Assembly (NCBI GenBank): GCA_905221605.1
Contig: CAJNDS010001046.1
Span: 682,603 to 746,602 of the forward strand
Length of the DNA: 64,000 bases
Source: Symbiodinium natans
Lineage: Eukaryota; Sar; Dinophyceae; Suessiales; Symbiodiniaceae
Direction of reading: 5' to 3'
Shown piece by piece: positions 1-9,309 of this stretch. How positions within the stretch are numbered: the first letter of the stretch is position 1; every line of letters starts with the position of its first letter. Both the position numbers and the translations under genes were made by a program. The notes under the pieces were generated by a model. It saw nothing but the letters and a program-made list of their open reading frames with translations. It did no database searches and was not told the DNA's origin.

Positions 1-1373
1 TCTTCAGGGTTCAACATCGCGGTGGGATTCACTCTACGCTCTCGGGACACATGTATGGGCACGATCTTCTCTATGTACCTCTCTTGGTCCATTTCAATGC
101 TCCCATCGTCCCATTGGCGAAAACGAATCCCGGTGAACGTGAACTCGCCCTCATCATACGACCCAAAGCTGTAGATACCCCGCAACCGATCTCTGACCCT
201 CCGAAAATACTCATCACCTCCCCCAATCCCGTCGTCTACGTGTATTCCCAGAACACCATGAACCTGAGCACTACCATCGGCCCTTTGTGAAACGAGGCTG
301 AAAGCACAGGCATCGAAAGGGCTTTGCACAAAACCAAGCTCTTCAAGTGTCTTCTTAAATGTCTGAAACCACAAAAACGGAGCATCGATTCTGCCGTAAG
401 CGCCGCCTTCGAGCTGGCATTGTTCCTGCGCCTGCATGTTGAGGGCTCTTCTTAACTCTTCAGGTGGTCTTATGCCTAGCTTTCTACCATCCCCCTCCCC
501 CTGCAGAAAAGCAGTGGACACATCGAAGTTGATCAGTTTCCAACGGTTACTGGCCACCTTCTGAAGGATGAGTTGTCGGGCGTCCTTACCTAAAGTAGGA
601 GCGTCATTAGGGATATCAGCAATGTCTGGGTCTTCAAACCCAAGCACCACTAGCCTAGCTTTGGCCCGTTTCGGCCCTCCATCCTTCTCGGGACCTTTCC
701 ATGTTAGAAGCCAGCGGCAACGCATGAGTTGACTATCATCAAGGGTTCCCGCAGCTACTTTACGTACAGTCCTGTGGTCAAGCCAGGCTCGAATCTCCTT
801 GCCCTTAGCTTCTACGAACTGTTGCCTCTCACCCTCGTTCAAGTCCCTCAATCTTACTTCAACTCGTTTCTTGCGTGCCTCGGTGGCTAACATTACAAAA
901 TGCAAAGCTTGCTGCGGCGTCGGGAGGTTTTCGAAAGGCACCTCCGTTTCATGCAAACTGATTTCCCATGCCTGTGACTGTGTGGGATGTGCGAAAAAAC
1001 ACTCACTGTCTCCAAACAAGAGGTCGTCTTCGTCATCTTCAGGCACAGGAATGTTCGAAGCATCTACCATATCTGTCTCGAGACCTACCGACGGCACAGG
1101 TGAGACTTCCATCTCTGGCTGTTCTCCCTCCGCATTTTCTTCAGGAACTTCAGGAACCGTACCCCCGGCCTCTATCCCAGCTACTCCTTCTGGGGCTATG
1201 GGTCCTAATGGTTCGGGAACATCCTGCGGAACCTCTCCCTGGCTCTCCACTTCTGCTCGGCTAGGTGTTCCTCCGAGAACAGCAAGGTCGACCACCCTTC
1301 TAACCCCTTGACCTACTGCCCCTTGTGAACTCTCAGCGCCTGGTCTTTCCCAGCACCCCTTGCCATTCTCTCA
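1..1373 (-). CDS. Ty1/copia reverse transcriptase (RVT_2), partial, runs off left edge
   Basis: Minus-strand frame with codon low coordinates divisible by 3; I checked 1-1370 codon by codon and found no stop (456 codons). Translation gives the copia RT signature: NFDVSTAFLQG (motif A region, Asp codon at 522-524), then a GAYGRIDAPFLWFQ stretch corresponding to the usual LYGLKQAPRAW, then FVQSPFDACAF, and the catalytic box IHVDD with the two Asp codons at 231-236. The YVDD of classical elements is replaced by HVDD. The enzyme copies element RNA into cDNA in virus-like particles. The frame is displaced by one base from the integrase frame ending at 1333, with an overlap of about 40 nt. This is either programmed +1 shifting or, more likely in such a broken copy, an indel. 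Confidence 0.85.
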
Positions 1374-2898
1374 AGGACGCGGATCGCAGCTGCTCAGGAG
1401 CTGCACGGATCAATTGCCCACAATGACTCACCCACACTACCTTGCTATCCCCACAAATTACCTGACCCGGCCCATACCACCTTCCTTGCTCCGCACGACT
1501 CCCGGCTTTATGTCGGCGCCAGTACAGAACCCAATCGCCCGGCTCATATCTTTCACAGGGATGCCTCGAACGACGAAGTAGAGCCCTACGGTACGAGTTG
1601 TCGTTGTCTGCATGTATGAATGCGACTCTGGCCTGTTCACGGCGCTGCAGGTCCCTCCTGAAGGAGACTCCTTCTGGCAGATCACTGTCGGCTAAAGCAT
1701 GGCACGTTGCACTATTGTCGGAAATCAGAGAGGCTGGCAGCCGCGAAAGTTTACCCAGGACTGCCTGTTCAGGTGTGAAGCCCCGGACCCTACTCAAGCT
1801 GTTCTTAGCCTGCACTGCCGCTCTCAGACACCGACGAAAATCTTCGTCGTTCAGGATGGGCTCTTCGTGGTCCATTTTAGAAAGCATGCTCTTCAGTATC
1901 CTACCATGAGCTTCCGTCCTACCGAGTTGCCAATGAGCCTCTCCCGCAGAAACATTGGTGCACACACCTACAGTTTGCAGCTTTAGACGCCAGTAATCAC
2001 TGTTGTACTCCCCTGCTGGATCTACATACAAAGTTTGACAAGGCCCTGCCCACTGAAACCAATGATCCGATAGGAACTCCCATTGTTCTTCTGGCGTCCT
2101 ACCTACTCCACTGGCTTGTTGAAACAGCGTGCCCTCATCGACAATGTGCGTAAACAGAAACTTCTTCCCCCCGCTATTGGTCCAGTACGCAACATCCATA
2201 CCGATTGCGTCGTTAAAATCTCGATGCGTGTGAATTGTCGCCGGCCTAGCTAACTTTTGGGTGGGAACCGTTTCCAAGCACGTACTGCAAGAGTAGTCGC
2301 GAGCACCCTGGATGAGCGCCGGCTCGGCTTTTCGTTCTTGCAGGAATCTGACAAACGTCTCAGTGCATGGATGACCCAAATTGTTATGGAGCCTAACTAA
2401 CTCCCTCTTCTCGGACTCCCCTAAAGCGAAGTACCCCGGCCCGTGCCTAGGAACCGACCGTGGAGGGTAGCCCTGAATGAGCGGTCCATCCTCAGCATCC
2501 GAGCGCGTTGTCGGCACATCTGTTGTTGTTGAGGTATTTTCAGGGTTTTGGGGTGCTTCGGGATTTTGGTCTACTCTTAAGGGCATCTGCTGATTCCGGG
2601 CTTCTTCTGCTCGAAGACCCCTGAAACTCCGCAACCTTTCAGGTGACATGCCGTAAGCTGTGAGACTGAGTTTTGCAGGAATGCCTTTACGCATCTGTTT
2701 ATTCCCCAAACAGGAACCGTTTGGGGTCCTCTCCTCAGAAAGAAAAAGCGTCACGCGCTTGGCCAGATGGGTGTCACGCGCTTCGGGCCTGTGGTCTCCG
2801 ATCATGAACACAATTGGGGCCATTGGGGCCGGGTGGGTGTCACGCGCTCGGGCCTGCAGTCTCCCATGGTCTCCTATCATGAGCGCAATTGGGGCCAA
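1333..2898 (-). CDS. copia-type integrase (pre-integrase zinc finger plus rve core)
   Basis: The 521-residue frame contains an HHCC zinc-binding motif (LHNNLGHP followed by CSTC about 35 residues later). An integrase core follows with Asp in GMDVAYW, Asp in YVDPAGEY and Glu in GRTEAHG; exactly 35 residues separate the last two acids (DD35E). The integrase inserts element cDNA into the genome. The C-terminal part has the basic, Trp-rich GDWVLYWRRH stretch typical of the post-core region. The apparent start codon at 2896-2898 lies inside a foreign minisatellite, so the first 50 or so residues are not original; element sequence begins near 2728. It ends at a TGA (1333-1335) and the RT continues in another frame. 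Identity is secure from the catalytic motifs; functionality is doubtful. Confidence 0.85.
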   Translation of the reverse strand: MAPIALMIGDHGRLQARARDTHPAPMAPIVFMIGDHRPEARDTHLAKRVTLFLSEERTPNGSCLGNKQMRKGIPAKLSLTAYGMSPERLRSFRGLRAEEARNQQMPLRVDQNPEAPQNPENTSTTTDVPTTRSDAEDGPLIQGYPPRSVPRHGPGYFALGESEKRELVRLHNNLGHPCTETFVRFLQERKAEPALIQGARDYSCSTCLETVPTQKLARPATIHTHRDFNDAIGMDVAYWTNSGGKKFLFTHIVDEGTLFQQASGVGRTPEEQWEFLSDHWFQWAGPCQTLYVDPAGEYNSDYWRLKLQTVGVCTNVSAGEAHWQLGRTEAHGRILKSMLSKMDHEEPILNDEDFRRCLRAAVQAKNSLSRVRGFTPEQAVLGKLSRLPASLISDNSATCHALADSDLPEGVSFRRDLQRREQARVAFIHADNDNSYRRALLRRSRHPCERYEPGDWVLYWRRHKAGSRAEQGRWYGPGQVICGDSKVVWVSHCGQLIRAAPEQLRSASLREWQGVLGKTRR

Positions 2899-4400
2899 TT
2901 GGGGCTGGGTGTCCGATCATGAGCAATTGGGGCCATTGGGGCCGGGTGGGTGTCTCCCATGGTCTCCGATCATGAGCTGGGTGGGTGTCACGCGCTCGGG
3001 CCTGTGGTCGCGGGCGGGTGTCACGCGCTTCGGGCCTGTGGTCTCCATGGTCTCCGATCATGAGCACAATTGGGGCTATTGGGGCCGGGCGGGTGTCACG
3101 CGCTCGGGCCTGCAGTCTGCCATGGTCTCCGATCATGAGCACAATGGGGGCCAAGTGGGGCCGGGTGCGTGTCATGGGCGGGTGTCACGCGTTTGGGACC
3201 TGCGGTCTCCCACGCTCTCCGATCATGAGCACAATTGGGGTCTCCCATGGTCTCCGATCATGAGCCGGGTGGGTGTCACGCGCTCGGGTTCGGGCCTGTG
3301 GTCTCCCATGGTCTCCGATCATGAGCACAATTGGGGCTATTGGGGCTGGGTGGGTGTCACGTGCTCGGGCCTGCGGTCTCCCATGGTCTCCGATCATGAG
3401 CGCAATTGGGTCCAATTGGGGCCGGCTGGGTGTCACGCGCTTCGGGGCCTGTGGTCTCCCACGGTCTCGGCTGGGCGGGTGTCGCGCGGTTCGGGTCCGT
3501 GATTTCCCATGGACTCCGATCATGAGCAACAAGCTTGGGAGGGTGTCGCGTGCTGTGTCGCGCGATCCGGCTGCGTGGTGTCCCATGATCTCTGATCATG
3601 AGCGACAGGGGTTGAGAGGGTGTCACGCGCTTGGATTCGTGGTCTCGCATGGTGAGCACAATGGGGCGGGACGAGTGTCACGCGGTTCGGGTCCGTGGTG
3701 AGTGGCAGGGGTTGGAGGGTGTCACACGCTTGATGGTTTCCCATGGATCATCTGGGAGGGTGTCACGCGCCTGGGTCCGGTCTCTGAGCACGCTGGGCGG
3801 GTGTCACGCGGTCCGGTTTCGTGGTCTCCCGTGATCTCCGATCATGAGCGACAGGGGTTGAGAGGGTGTCACGCGCATGGGTTCGTGGTCTCCCAACGTC
3901 TCCGATTATGAGCGCAATGGGGCCGGGCAGGTGTCGCGCGATTCGGGTCCGTGGTGAGCTATGAGCGCAATGGGGCTGGCGGGTCTCCGATCATGAGCGA
4001 CAGGGGTTGAGAGGGTGTCGTGCGCTTGGATTCGTGGTCTCGCATGGTATCCGACCATGAGCGCGCTGGGCGGGTGTACGGTTCGGGTCCGTGGTGAGCG
4101 ACAGGGACTCGGGGCTTGGGTCCGTGGTCTCCGATGTCTCTGAGCACGCTGGGCGGGTGTCACGTGGTCCGGGTCCGTGGTCTCCCGTGATCTCCGATCA
4201 TGAGCGACAGGGGTTGAGAGGGTGTCACGCGCATGGGTTCGTGGTCTCCCAACATCTCCGATCATGAGCGCAATGGGGCCGGGCGGGTGTCACGCGGTTC
4301 GGGTCCGTGGTGAGCGACAGGGATTGGGGGGGTGTCACGCGCTTGGGTCCGTGGTCTCGGATGGTCTCTGATCATGAGCGACAGGGGTTGAGAGGGGCGG
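2755..4400. repeat. GC-rich minisatellite (about 60-75 bp variable unit)
   Basis: Irregular tandem repeats built from words such as GGTGTCACGCGCT, CGGGCCTGTGGTCTCC, ATGGTCTCCGATCATGAGC and CAATTGGGGCC. From about 3530 onward the unit changes to variants with GCGACAGGGGTTGAGAGGG. Several open frames on both strands here are repeat artefacts. Confidence 0.85.
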
Positions 4401-4410
4401 AGGCAGGGTG

Positions 4411-5975
4411 GACCCAGAATCAGAAAGAACATGCTCAGATGCATTTTTCAAAGCGGGCAAAATGCATTCGCGCAGCTTGCTCCTTCCACAACCCACAATC
4501 GAATTGAGTTAAAAGCTGATCTTTTGTCGCTGTCCAAATGCATTTCTCGCCCGTGCTTTAATGCATTCAGCTGTTTTCGCCTTCTAAAAAGTGCACAAAG
4601 AGAGCACAGCGTTGCAAATGTGGCAAGCAAGACCAAATGCGTTTTTTAGGCCTCGCAAAATGCATTCGGGCAGCGCTTGGACATCCATGTCTATTGGTAT
4701 TTTACGACCAACATTTCCCCGACATGCATCTGAGGGCATTCCACATGCATTTTTCGTCGCCCGAAAAACGCATTTGGCACTGGTTTCCTATCATGTTGCA
4801 ATCTTGGGTTCTGCCGGCTCAGGACTTCTAAATTTCATGTCTTTCTGCGCGTAAGAACATCTAGAATCTATATGGGTGGTTGTCAAAATTATAGTCCCTT
4901 TTTGGATCCCTATTATAATACGGCACCTAATATTTAGGGTGCCCGAAAAGGGACCATAATTTTGACAACCACCCATATATAGGATTTGAACGCGTTTAGA
5001 ACCATAATCACCGTTTCGCAAAATTCCCGAAAAGGGGCCTAAAATTAGAAGCAACGTGCCCAGATGTATTTTGCAAAGCAGGCAAAATGCATTCGCGCAG
5101 CTTGCTCCTTCCAAAACCACAACAAAAAACTCACTTGATAGCTGACTTTTGTGTCAAAGACAGAGGCCCCGTACGGAAGAAACCAAAGTCCGAATGCATT
5201 TTTCGCCTGTGCCCAAATGCATTCAGCTGTGTTCGCTTTGACAAAGTGCAGAAAGAGCACGCGGCGTTGCACATGTGGAAAGCAAGACCAAATGCGTTTT
5301 TCAGGCCTGGCAAAATGCATTCGGCAGCGTCTGGTCATCCATGTCTATTCGGTTATCCTTGCTCCATTTCAGCATTAAAAACAAACGAAACAAAACAAAG
5401 GAAGTCTAAGAATAGATTGGTGTTTTACGACCAACATCTACCCGACATGCATTTCTAGGGCATTCCAAATGCATTTTTCGTTGCCCGAAGAATGCATTTG
5501 GCACTGGTTTCCTATCATGTTTAGTTTTGGTTTCTGCTGGCTCATGACGTATTCGATTCTTCTGATGTGTTTTCTGTGCATAAAAGTAGCTATAGTAATT
5601 GAAAAACTTGTTTAGAACAATGTTCGACATTTAGCAGGAGTACCAAAACAGACCCAGAATCAGGAAGAACATGCTCAGGTGCATTTTTCAAAGTGGGCGA
5701 AATGCATTCGCGCAGCTTGCTCCTTCCACAACCACAATACAATTGAATTAAGAGCTGATCTTTTGTCGTAAAGACAAGCTGCGTACAGAAGAGGCGAATG
5801 CGCAACTGCGTTTTTCGCGCGTGCCTAAATGCACTCAGCTGTTTTCGCCCTTGAAAAAGTACAGAAAGAGAGAGCATGGCGTTGCAAATGTAGAAAGCAA
5901 GACCAAATGCATTTTTCAGGCCTGGCAAAATGCATGTGGGCAGCGCTGGGACATCCATGTCGATCCTTCGTTTGG
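4411..5975. repeat. three copies of a dispersed ~350-500-bp repeat rich in AATGCATTT
   Basis: Copies lie at about 4411-4845, 5035-5560 and 5635-5975 in the same orientation. Shared landmarks in order are AGAACATGCTCAGATGCATT, GCATTCGCGCAGCTTGCTCC, AATGCATTCAGCTGT, a GTTGCAAATGTGG-like stretch, and GACATCCATGTC; the first two copies continue to TTTGGCACTGGTTTCC. The middle copy has about 60 extra bases near 5345-5405. Each copy has several ATGCAT palindromes. No coding capacity is seen; the family is unknown to me. Confidence 0.75.
4869..4979. mobile_element. MITE-like hairpin with 34-bp terminal inverted repeats
   Basis: Left arm 4869-4902 begins TATATGGGTGGTTGTCAAAA; right arm 4946-4979 is its reverse complement with one mismatch (A/G). 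About 43 bp separate the arms and contain a second partial dyad (GGCACCTAA and TTTAGGGTGCC). The arms end at TATA, compatible with TA target sites of Tc1/mariner-derived elements. It sits between two copies of the dispersed repeat. No coding capacity. Confidence 0.6.
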
Positions 5976-6130
5976 ATTGGGAAAGGGTTGTTCCGACCCC
6001 TGGCAGCTCCAAAAAGAAGCTTGAAACCCACGCCTCCATACTGAGCCCAATTTTTCTAATTGTAAACTCGGCCTGCCGAGTTCTACGCGTCGCGTTATTG
6101 TTTCATGCCGCTTTCCCTTGATCTACAATC

Positions 6131-6721
6131 TTACTGTTTGGGGTCGTCGCCGGCGTAATATCGTGGAACCTGGGACCAATCCTCTATCTCACCATCCATA
6201 GCTATTTCACCACCAACCCTTTTTACCACAACCGTCTGACGTAAATGCATGTCCCGCGGCATTCCCTCCACACAAGGTGGCTGTATCCGGTTGGTGCCTC
6301 GACAGCAGACGACATGTTGCACAACAATCTGTGGAAGCAGTGCTTGAACTTGTTGGACTACCGGGTCCCCTTCTGAAAACCCTACCTTTCCCCCTTTCGG
6401 AATTCTCGCGTTAACATCTCGAAAAACTGTATCCCAACTTATCCTAGGAGCCTCGCTTCCAGAGATTGTCGGCCCTGGCTGTTTTCCAAAAAGTCTTCGG
6501 CGCTTCAAAACTTGCTGGGCGGCAGTAATGTCAGAGTTAGAGACTCCCCGCTTTTCAACATTAAACAACAGCTCTTCTAAAAGCCGAGGAAACCCTAAGT
6601 CCTGACCTAGGTGCAAGGCTACCCGTTTGGCAAGACGCCTCTCTCGTGGGAACATGCGGTTGCTTCGCCCACTGGGATCTGGACCCGCTGTCTGAAAGCG
6701 AGTGTCGACACTTTGCTGCAG
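6131..6721 (-). pseudogene. copia polyprotein segment downstream of an in-frame stop
   Basis: Same frame as the protease-containing frame to its right; the two are separated only by TGA at 6722-6724. Translation continues without other stops from 6721 (LQQSVDTRF, then RMFPRERRLAKRVAL) to a TAA at 6131-6133. No named domain is recognised. Its position between protease and integrase matches a spacer found in large dinoflagellate copia polyproteins. It ends at the edge of the foreign repeat block, so the true downstream sequence was probably displaced. Confidence 0.6.
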
Positions 6722-8908
6722 TCATCTGGACGTGGTGTACAGTGTGGTGGCTTTGCGGAGATGGTTGTTTCCTGGCGGGGTGTCTCCCACTTCCAGCTCA
6801 TGAATCATTCGCAAAGTGCCCTGTTGAACCTCTTGGAGTTGAGACGCCATTTGCTCAAAGAAACCCTGGCCACACAGGAAATGTATGTGCTTGCCTCGTT
6901 CTGTTTGGTAGCGATAAAGGTCAAGAAGAAACTGTCCTGGCCATGGTGTCTTTTTGCCCTTGTCTGTTTTGTGGTTCCACGGCTGCTGCAAATCCAACCA
7001 GAGATGTGTCGGCTCATACATTGAGATCAGCTTCCAGAGGCGATCATACATACCCCGAGCGCTCCCAAGCTTTGCCGGAGAAAGTGTTAAAGCTCTCCCG
7101 CCACATCTCTGAACGGCTGCGCAAATGGCCCCACTACCGATTTCGATGACATCAAGGGAGGGCAGACGGTGCTGGCACACCGAATTTCTCACTGCATCAC
7201 CAAGTTGTTCTTCGATTTGCAGGATGTACTTGTCTATTTGCGCACACATTTGTTGAACCTTGCCATGCCTCCCTTGATTGCTTGCGTCCGTCTCCATGCT
7301 TGGATCAACCCTCACTCCTTGTCGGCATCTTCGATCTCCCGAAGCCTCGTCAGCTCTCTTTCGAGCACGGCCCGGCGCGTCATGATCTCCTCCGGCGACA
7401 TGGCAATGGGCATCTGCGAGCTTGCCCCCGGCTGACTGTTCCTCTTGCTGCCCCGGCTCGGTGCAGCTGTGTGGGATGTGGCATCCGGCGAGCAGAGCTT
7501 CCACCCATCGCTCTCCTCTCCGTCCATGACGGCTGGACCCTGGGACTTGATGTTCTTTGCCTCCGCCTTGGTCGTGGACCTCGCCTGCTCCGTCTTGGCC
7601 ATCTGCTTCAGTCGCATCAGGGCATAGTTCTTGAACGACAGTGCCCATGGGCTGCTGAGAGAAGACTTCCGAGCCATGAGGATCGAGTAGGACAGGTCGG
7701 TCTCGAACGTTTTCTCGTGACTCTTTCCTTTGTGCTTGCCAGCCGCGATCACCACTTGGCCCCATTCCCGAAGATTCGCAATCCCCGGTGGGCGGACAAC
7801 TTCCACCTCCAAGTACTTTACCATGGTCAGCTGTTCCTCGGCCAAGTGCACATCCTCCTCCGCGGAGAGAGGTTCGTCCAGATTGACCTCGGGCATCTTC
7901 TCTTGGAGCTTCTTCACGGACTGCTTGACTGAGGTGGGCATCGCTCGGTTGGAAGCCGCTCGGCGAAGGAGAAGGATATTCGAAGATTCGTGCTGTCTGC
8001 TTGAGCTCAGGCTGCCGTGTTGTGTTCTGTGGTTCCTGGAAACGCTGCTTTGCTGATTCTGGTGGAACGGAAACATCTTCTGGGGAACTGGGGACTGGAC
8101 TGTTGGCTGGTGTTCCCGAGGAGGCTTCTGGACGCGGGCGCGCCCCCAGACTGTCAACAACGTAGACTATGGATAGGCCTCGCTCATCCCATCTAAGGTC
8201 TACCCTCCTAGAACCACCCAGCATTAAATACCCCTCTTTAACATGAATAACTGCGTCCAGGTCCCTGAGAAGACGATTTGATATCAACAAAGGAGTGTTT
8301 CCGGGGATCACCTCAACTCTGACCCATGTGTCTTCTGAGGTGGGCAGCAGCAGCGCAAATTTTGACGTGAGTGTCCCGCTGTTTCCAAAACGGAAGGTGA
8401 CATCAGAAGCTATCTTCCTTACTCGACCGCGACACTCTGCAGCAAGACCGCTTATCACTTCTCGAACCCTTTGGTCTCCTAGCACAGTCCTACTGGCCCC
8501 TGTATCTAGCACCCCCTCAGTACCTACAGTGGCTACTAGAATTGCTTCAGGAATTATGGGACTGGGCTTGCTGCGTCTCAAAACTGCCTGCTTCGGCGCG
8601 GTTGCCGGCCCTTGCGCCTCAGAAGATGCACCCGGCGGCGCACAGCTTGGCGTCCTACATGTCCTGTGAATCATTAACAAACGTCGTGCAAGGCAAGACT
8701 CGAGAGACAAAGAAGGCCTCACCTTTGGCGCAACCATAAAGCAAGTCTCCCCGAAGTCCTGAATTACTCCAGGATTCCCTGTCCCTGTGCTAACCCCTCT
8801 CTGTGTCCATGCGCTGTCGTCCTCATCGATGTTGAAGGGCTCGGAGTCTGGCAGGGTCTGGAGAACCTCCGATTGGAAGGGGTCGGTCGGCTGGATCTGG
8901 GCAAACAA
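6722..8908 (-). CDS. copia aspartic protease and downstream pol region (728 aa)
   Basis: Residues about 120-250 form a retroviral-type aspartic protease: VLDTGASRTVLG places the catalytic D-T-G at residues 135-137, and a hydrophobic LLISNRLLRDLDAVI block follows. The protease cleaves Gag-Pol in the particle. From about residue 310 to 530 this frame reads as a shadow; the coding-like sequence there is in a neighbouring frame (7312 to about 7990). From about residue 580 the frame again looks coding: VIEIGSGAICAAVQRCGG, then a THLWLDLQQPW stretch, then HIHFLCGQGFFEQM. That block resembles a Rossmann/methyltransferase-like fold without obvious catalytic residues; this is my inference. It ends at a TGA that splits it from 6131-6721. 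Confidence 0.7.
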   Translation of the reverse strand: MFAQIQPTDPFQSEVLQTLPDSEPFNIDEDDSAWTQRGVSTGTGNPGVIQDFGETCFMVAPKVRPSLSLESCLARRLLMIHRTCRTPSCAPPGASSEAQGPATAPKQAVLRRSKPSPIIPEAILVATVGTEGVLDTGASRTVLGDQRVREVISGLAAECRGRVRKIASDVTFRFGNSGTLTSKFALLLPTSEDTWVRVEVIPGNTPLLISNRLLRDLDAVIHVKEGYLMLGGSRRVDLRWDERGLSIVYVVDSLGARPRPEASSGTPANSPVPSSPEDVSVPPESAKQRFQEPQNTTRQPELKQTARIFEYPSPSPSGFQPSDAHLSQAVREEAPREDARGQSGRTSLRGGGCALGRGTADHGKVLGGGSCPPTGDCESSGMGPSGDRGWQAQRKESRENVRDRPVLLDPHGSEVFSQQPMGTVVQELCPDATEADGQDGAGEVHDQGGGKEHQVPGSSRHGRRGERWVEALLAGCHIPHSCTEPGQQEEQSAGGKLADAHCHVAGGDHDAPGRARKRADEASGDRRCRQGVRVDPSMETDASNQGRHGKVQQMCAQIDKYILQIEEQLGDAVRNSVCQHRLPSLDVIEIGSGAICAAVQRCGGRALTLSPAKLGSARGMYDRLWKLISMYEPTHLWLDLQQPWNHKTDKGKKTPWPGQFLLDLYRYQTERGKHIHFLCGQGFFEQMASQLQEVQQGTLRMIHELEVGDTPPGNNHLRKATTLYTTSR
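7312..7990 (-). pseudogene. copia polyprotein segment in shifted frame (GKHKGKS-containing region)
   Basis: Within a longer open frame (7312-8160), the part from about 7990 to the stop at 7312 has normal protein composition while the overlapping main frame does not. It includes MPTSVKQSVKKLQEKMP, an acidic stretch, VEVVRPPGIANLREWG and AAGKHKGKSHEKTFETD. It closes with a coiled-coil-like RRAVLERELTRLREIED. The GKHKGKS box resembles the small domain following exonuclease X-type and DUF3820 proteins; that is a resemblance only. The local frameshifts at both ends show this copy is degraded. Confidence 0.55.
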
Positions 8909-9309
8909 GGTCCTGGCTTAGCGTCGTTCTTCGGGCACTCCCGCTTCCAGTGCCCTCTGGCCCCACATTGTTTGCAGTTGGAGTTGGCGATCCGATCTGC
9001 AAGGGAACGTCGACGGCCCCCATCCCAGGAACCATAACCCTTGCCTCTCTTCCCGGACTGGCCCTTCCCCTTCATCTTGCCCTTGATGGGCCAGAACCCC
9101 CTGGACTTTGCTTTGTCCCGCAGCTTTTGACGAGCTTCTTGGTACGAGGCAAAGACTGGGGCCAACTCACTCTCCTGCACCGCCTCCACTATCTGATCTT
9201 CAAACTCCGTGATGTAGATCGTCCTCGTCATTGGCCTCAAGGAAGTGAGCCAGGATGAGCTCATCGCTGAGGTCCTCGTCCTGTCCCATCGCCGTGTGCA
9301 CTTCCTCAA
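8764..9309 (-). CDS. Gag C-terminal part with CCHC zinc knuckle
   Basis: The meaningful part runs from about 9225 to 8905: a helical stretch (FEDQIVEAVQESEL), a basic GKMKGKGQSGKRGKG linker and one CX2CX4HX4C knuckle, CKQCGARGHWKREC. The knuckle binds element RNA during packaging. It is in a different frame from the gag frame to its right, which it overlaps by about 110 nt, and from the protease frame to its left. Residues before and after the stated part are shadows. The frame changes may be indels. Confidence 0.75.
   Translation of the reverse strand: MRKCTRRWDRTRTSAMSSSWLTSLRPMTRTIYITEFEDQIVEAVQESELAPVFASYQEARQKLRDKAKSRGFWPIKGKMKGKGQSGKRGKGYGSWDGGRRRSLADRIANSNCKQCGARGHWKRECPKNDAKPGPCLPRSSRPTPSNRRFSRPCQTPSPSTSMRTTAHGHREGLAQGQGILE

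Larger units (their letters stand above)
2729..6135. repeat. 3.4-kb repeat block interrupting the copia element
   Basis: Element coding stops at about 6131 and resumes at about 2728. The intervening DNA has no supportable gene and consists of a minisatellite, three copies of a dispersed repeat and a small hairpin element. The 10-bp word GTTTGGGGTC occurs at both edges (2719-2728 and 6136-6145), as expected of a target-site duplication or of microhomology at an insertion. Boundaries are inferred from loss of coding similarity. Confidence 0.6.

Noticed and set aside
2660-4265. Overlapping frames on both strands in the minisatellite
   Set aside because: Periodic repeats read in all frames; also explains the false N terminus of the integrase frame.
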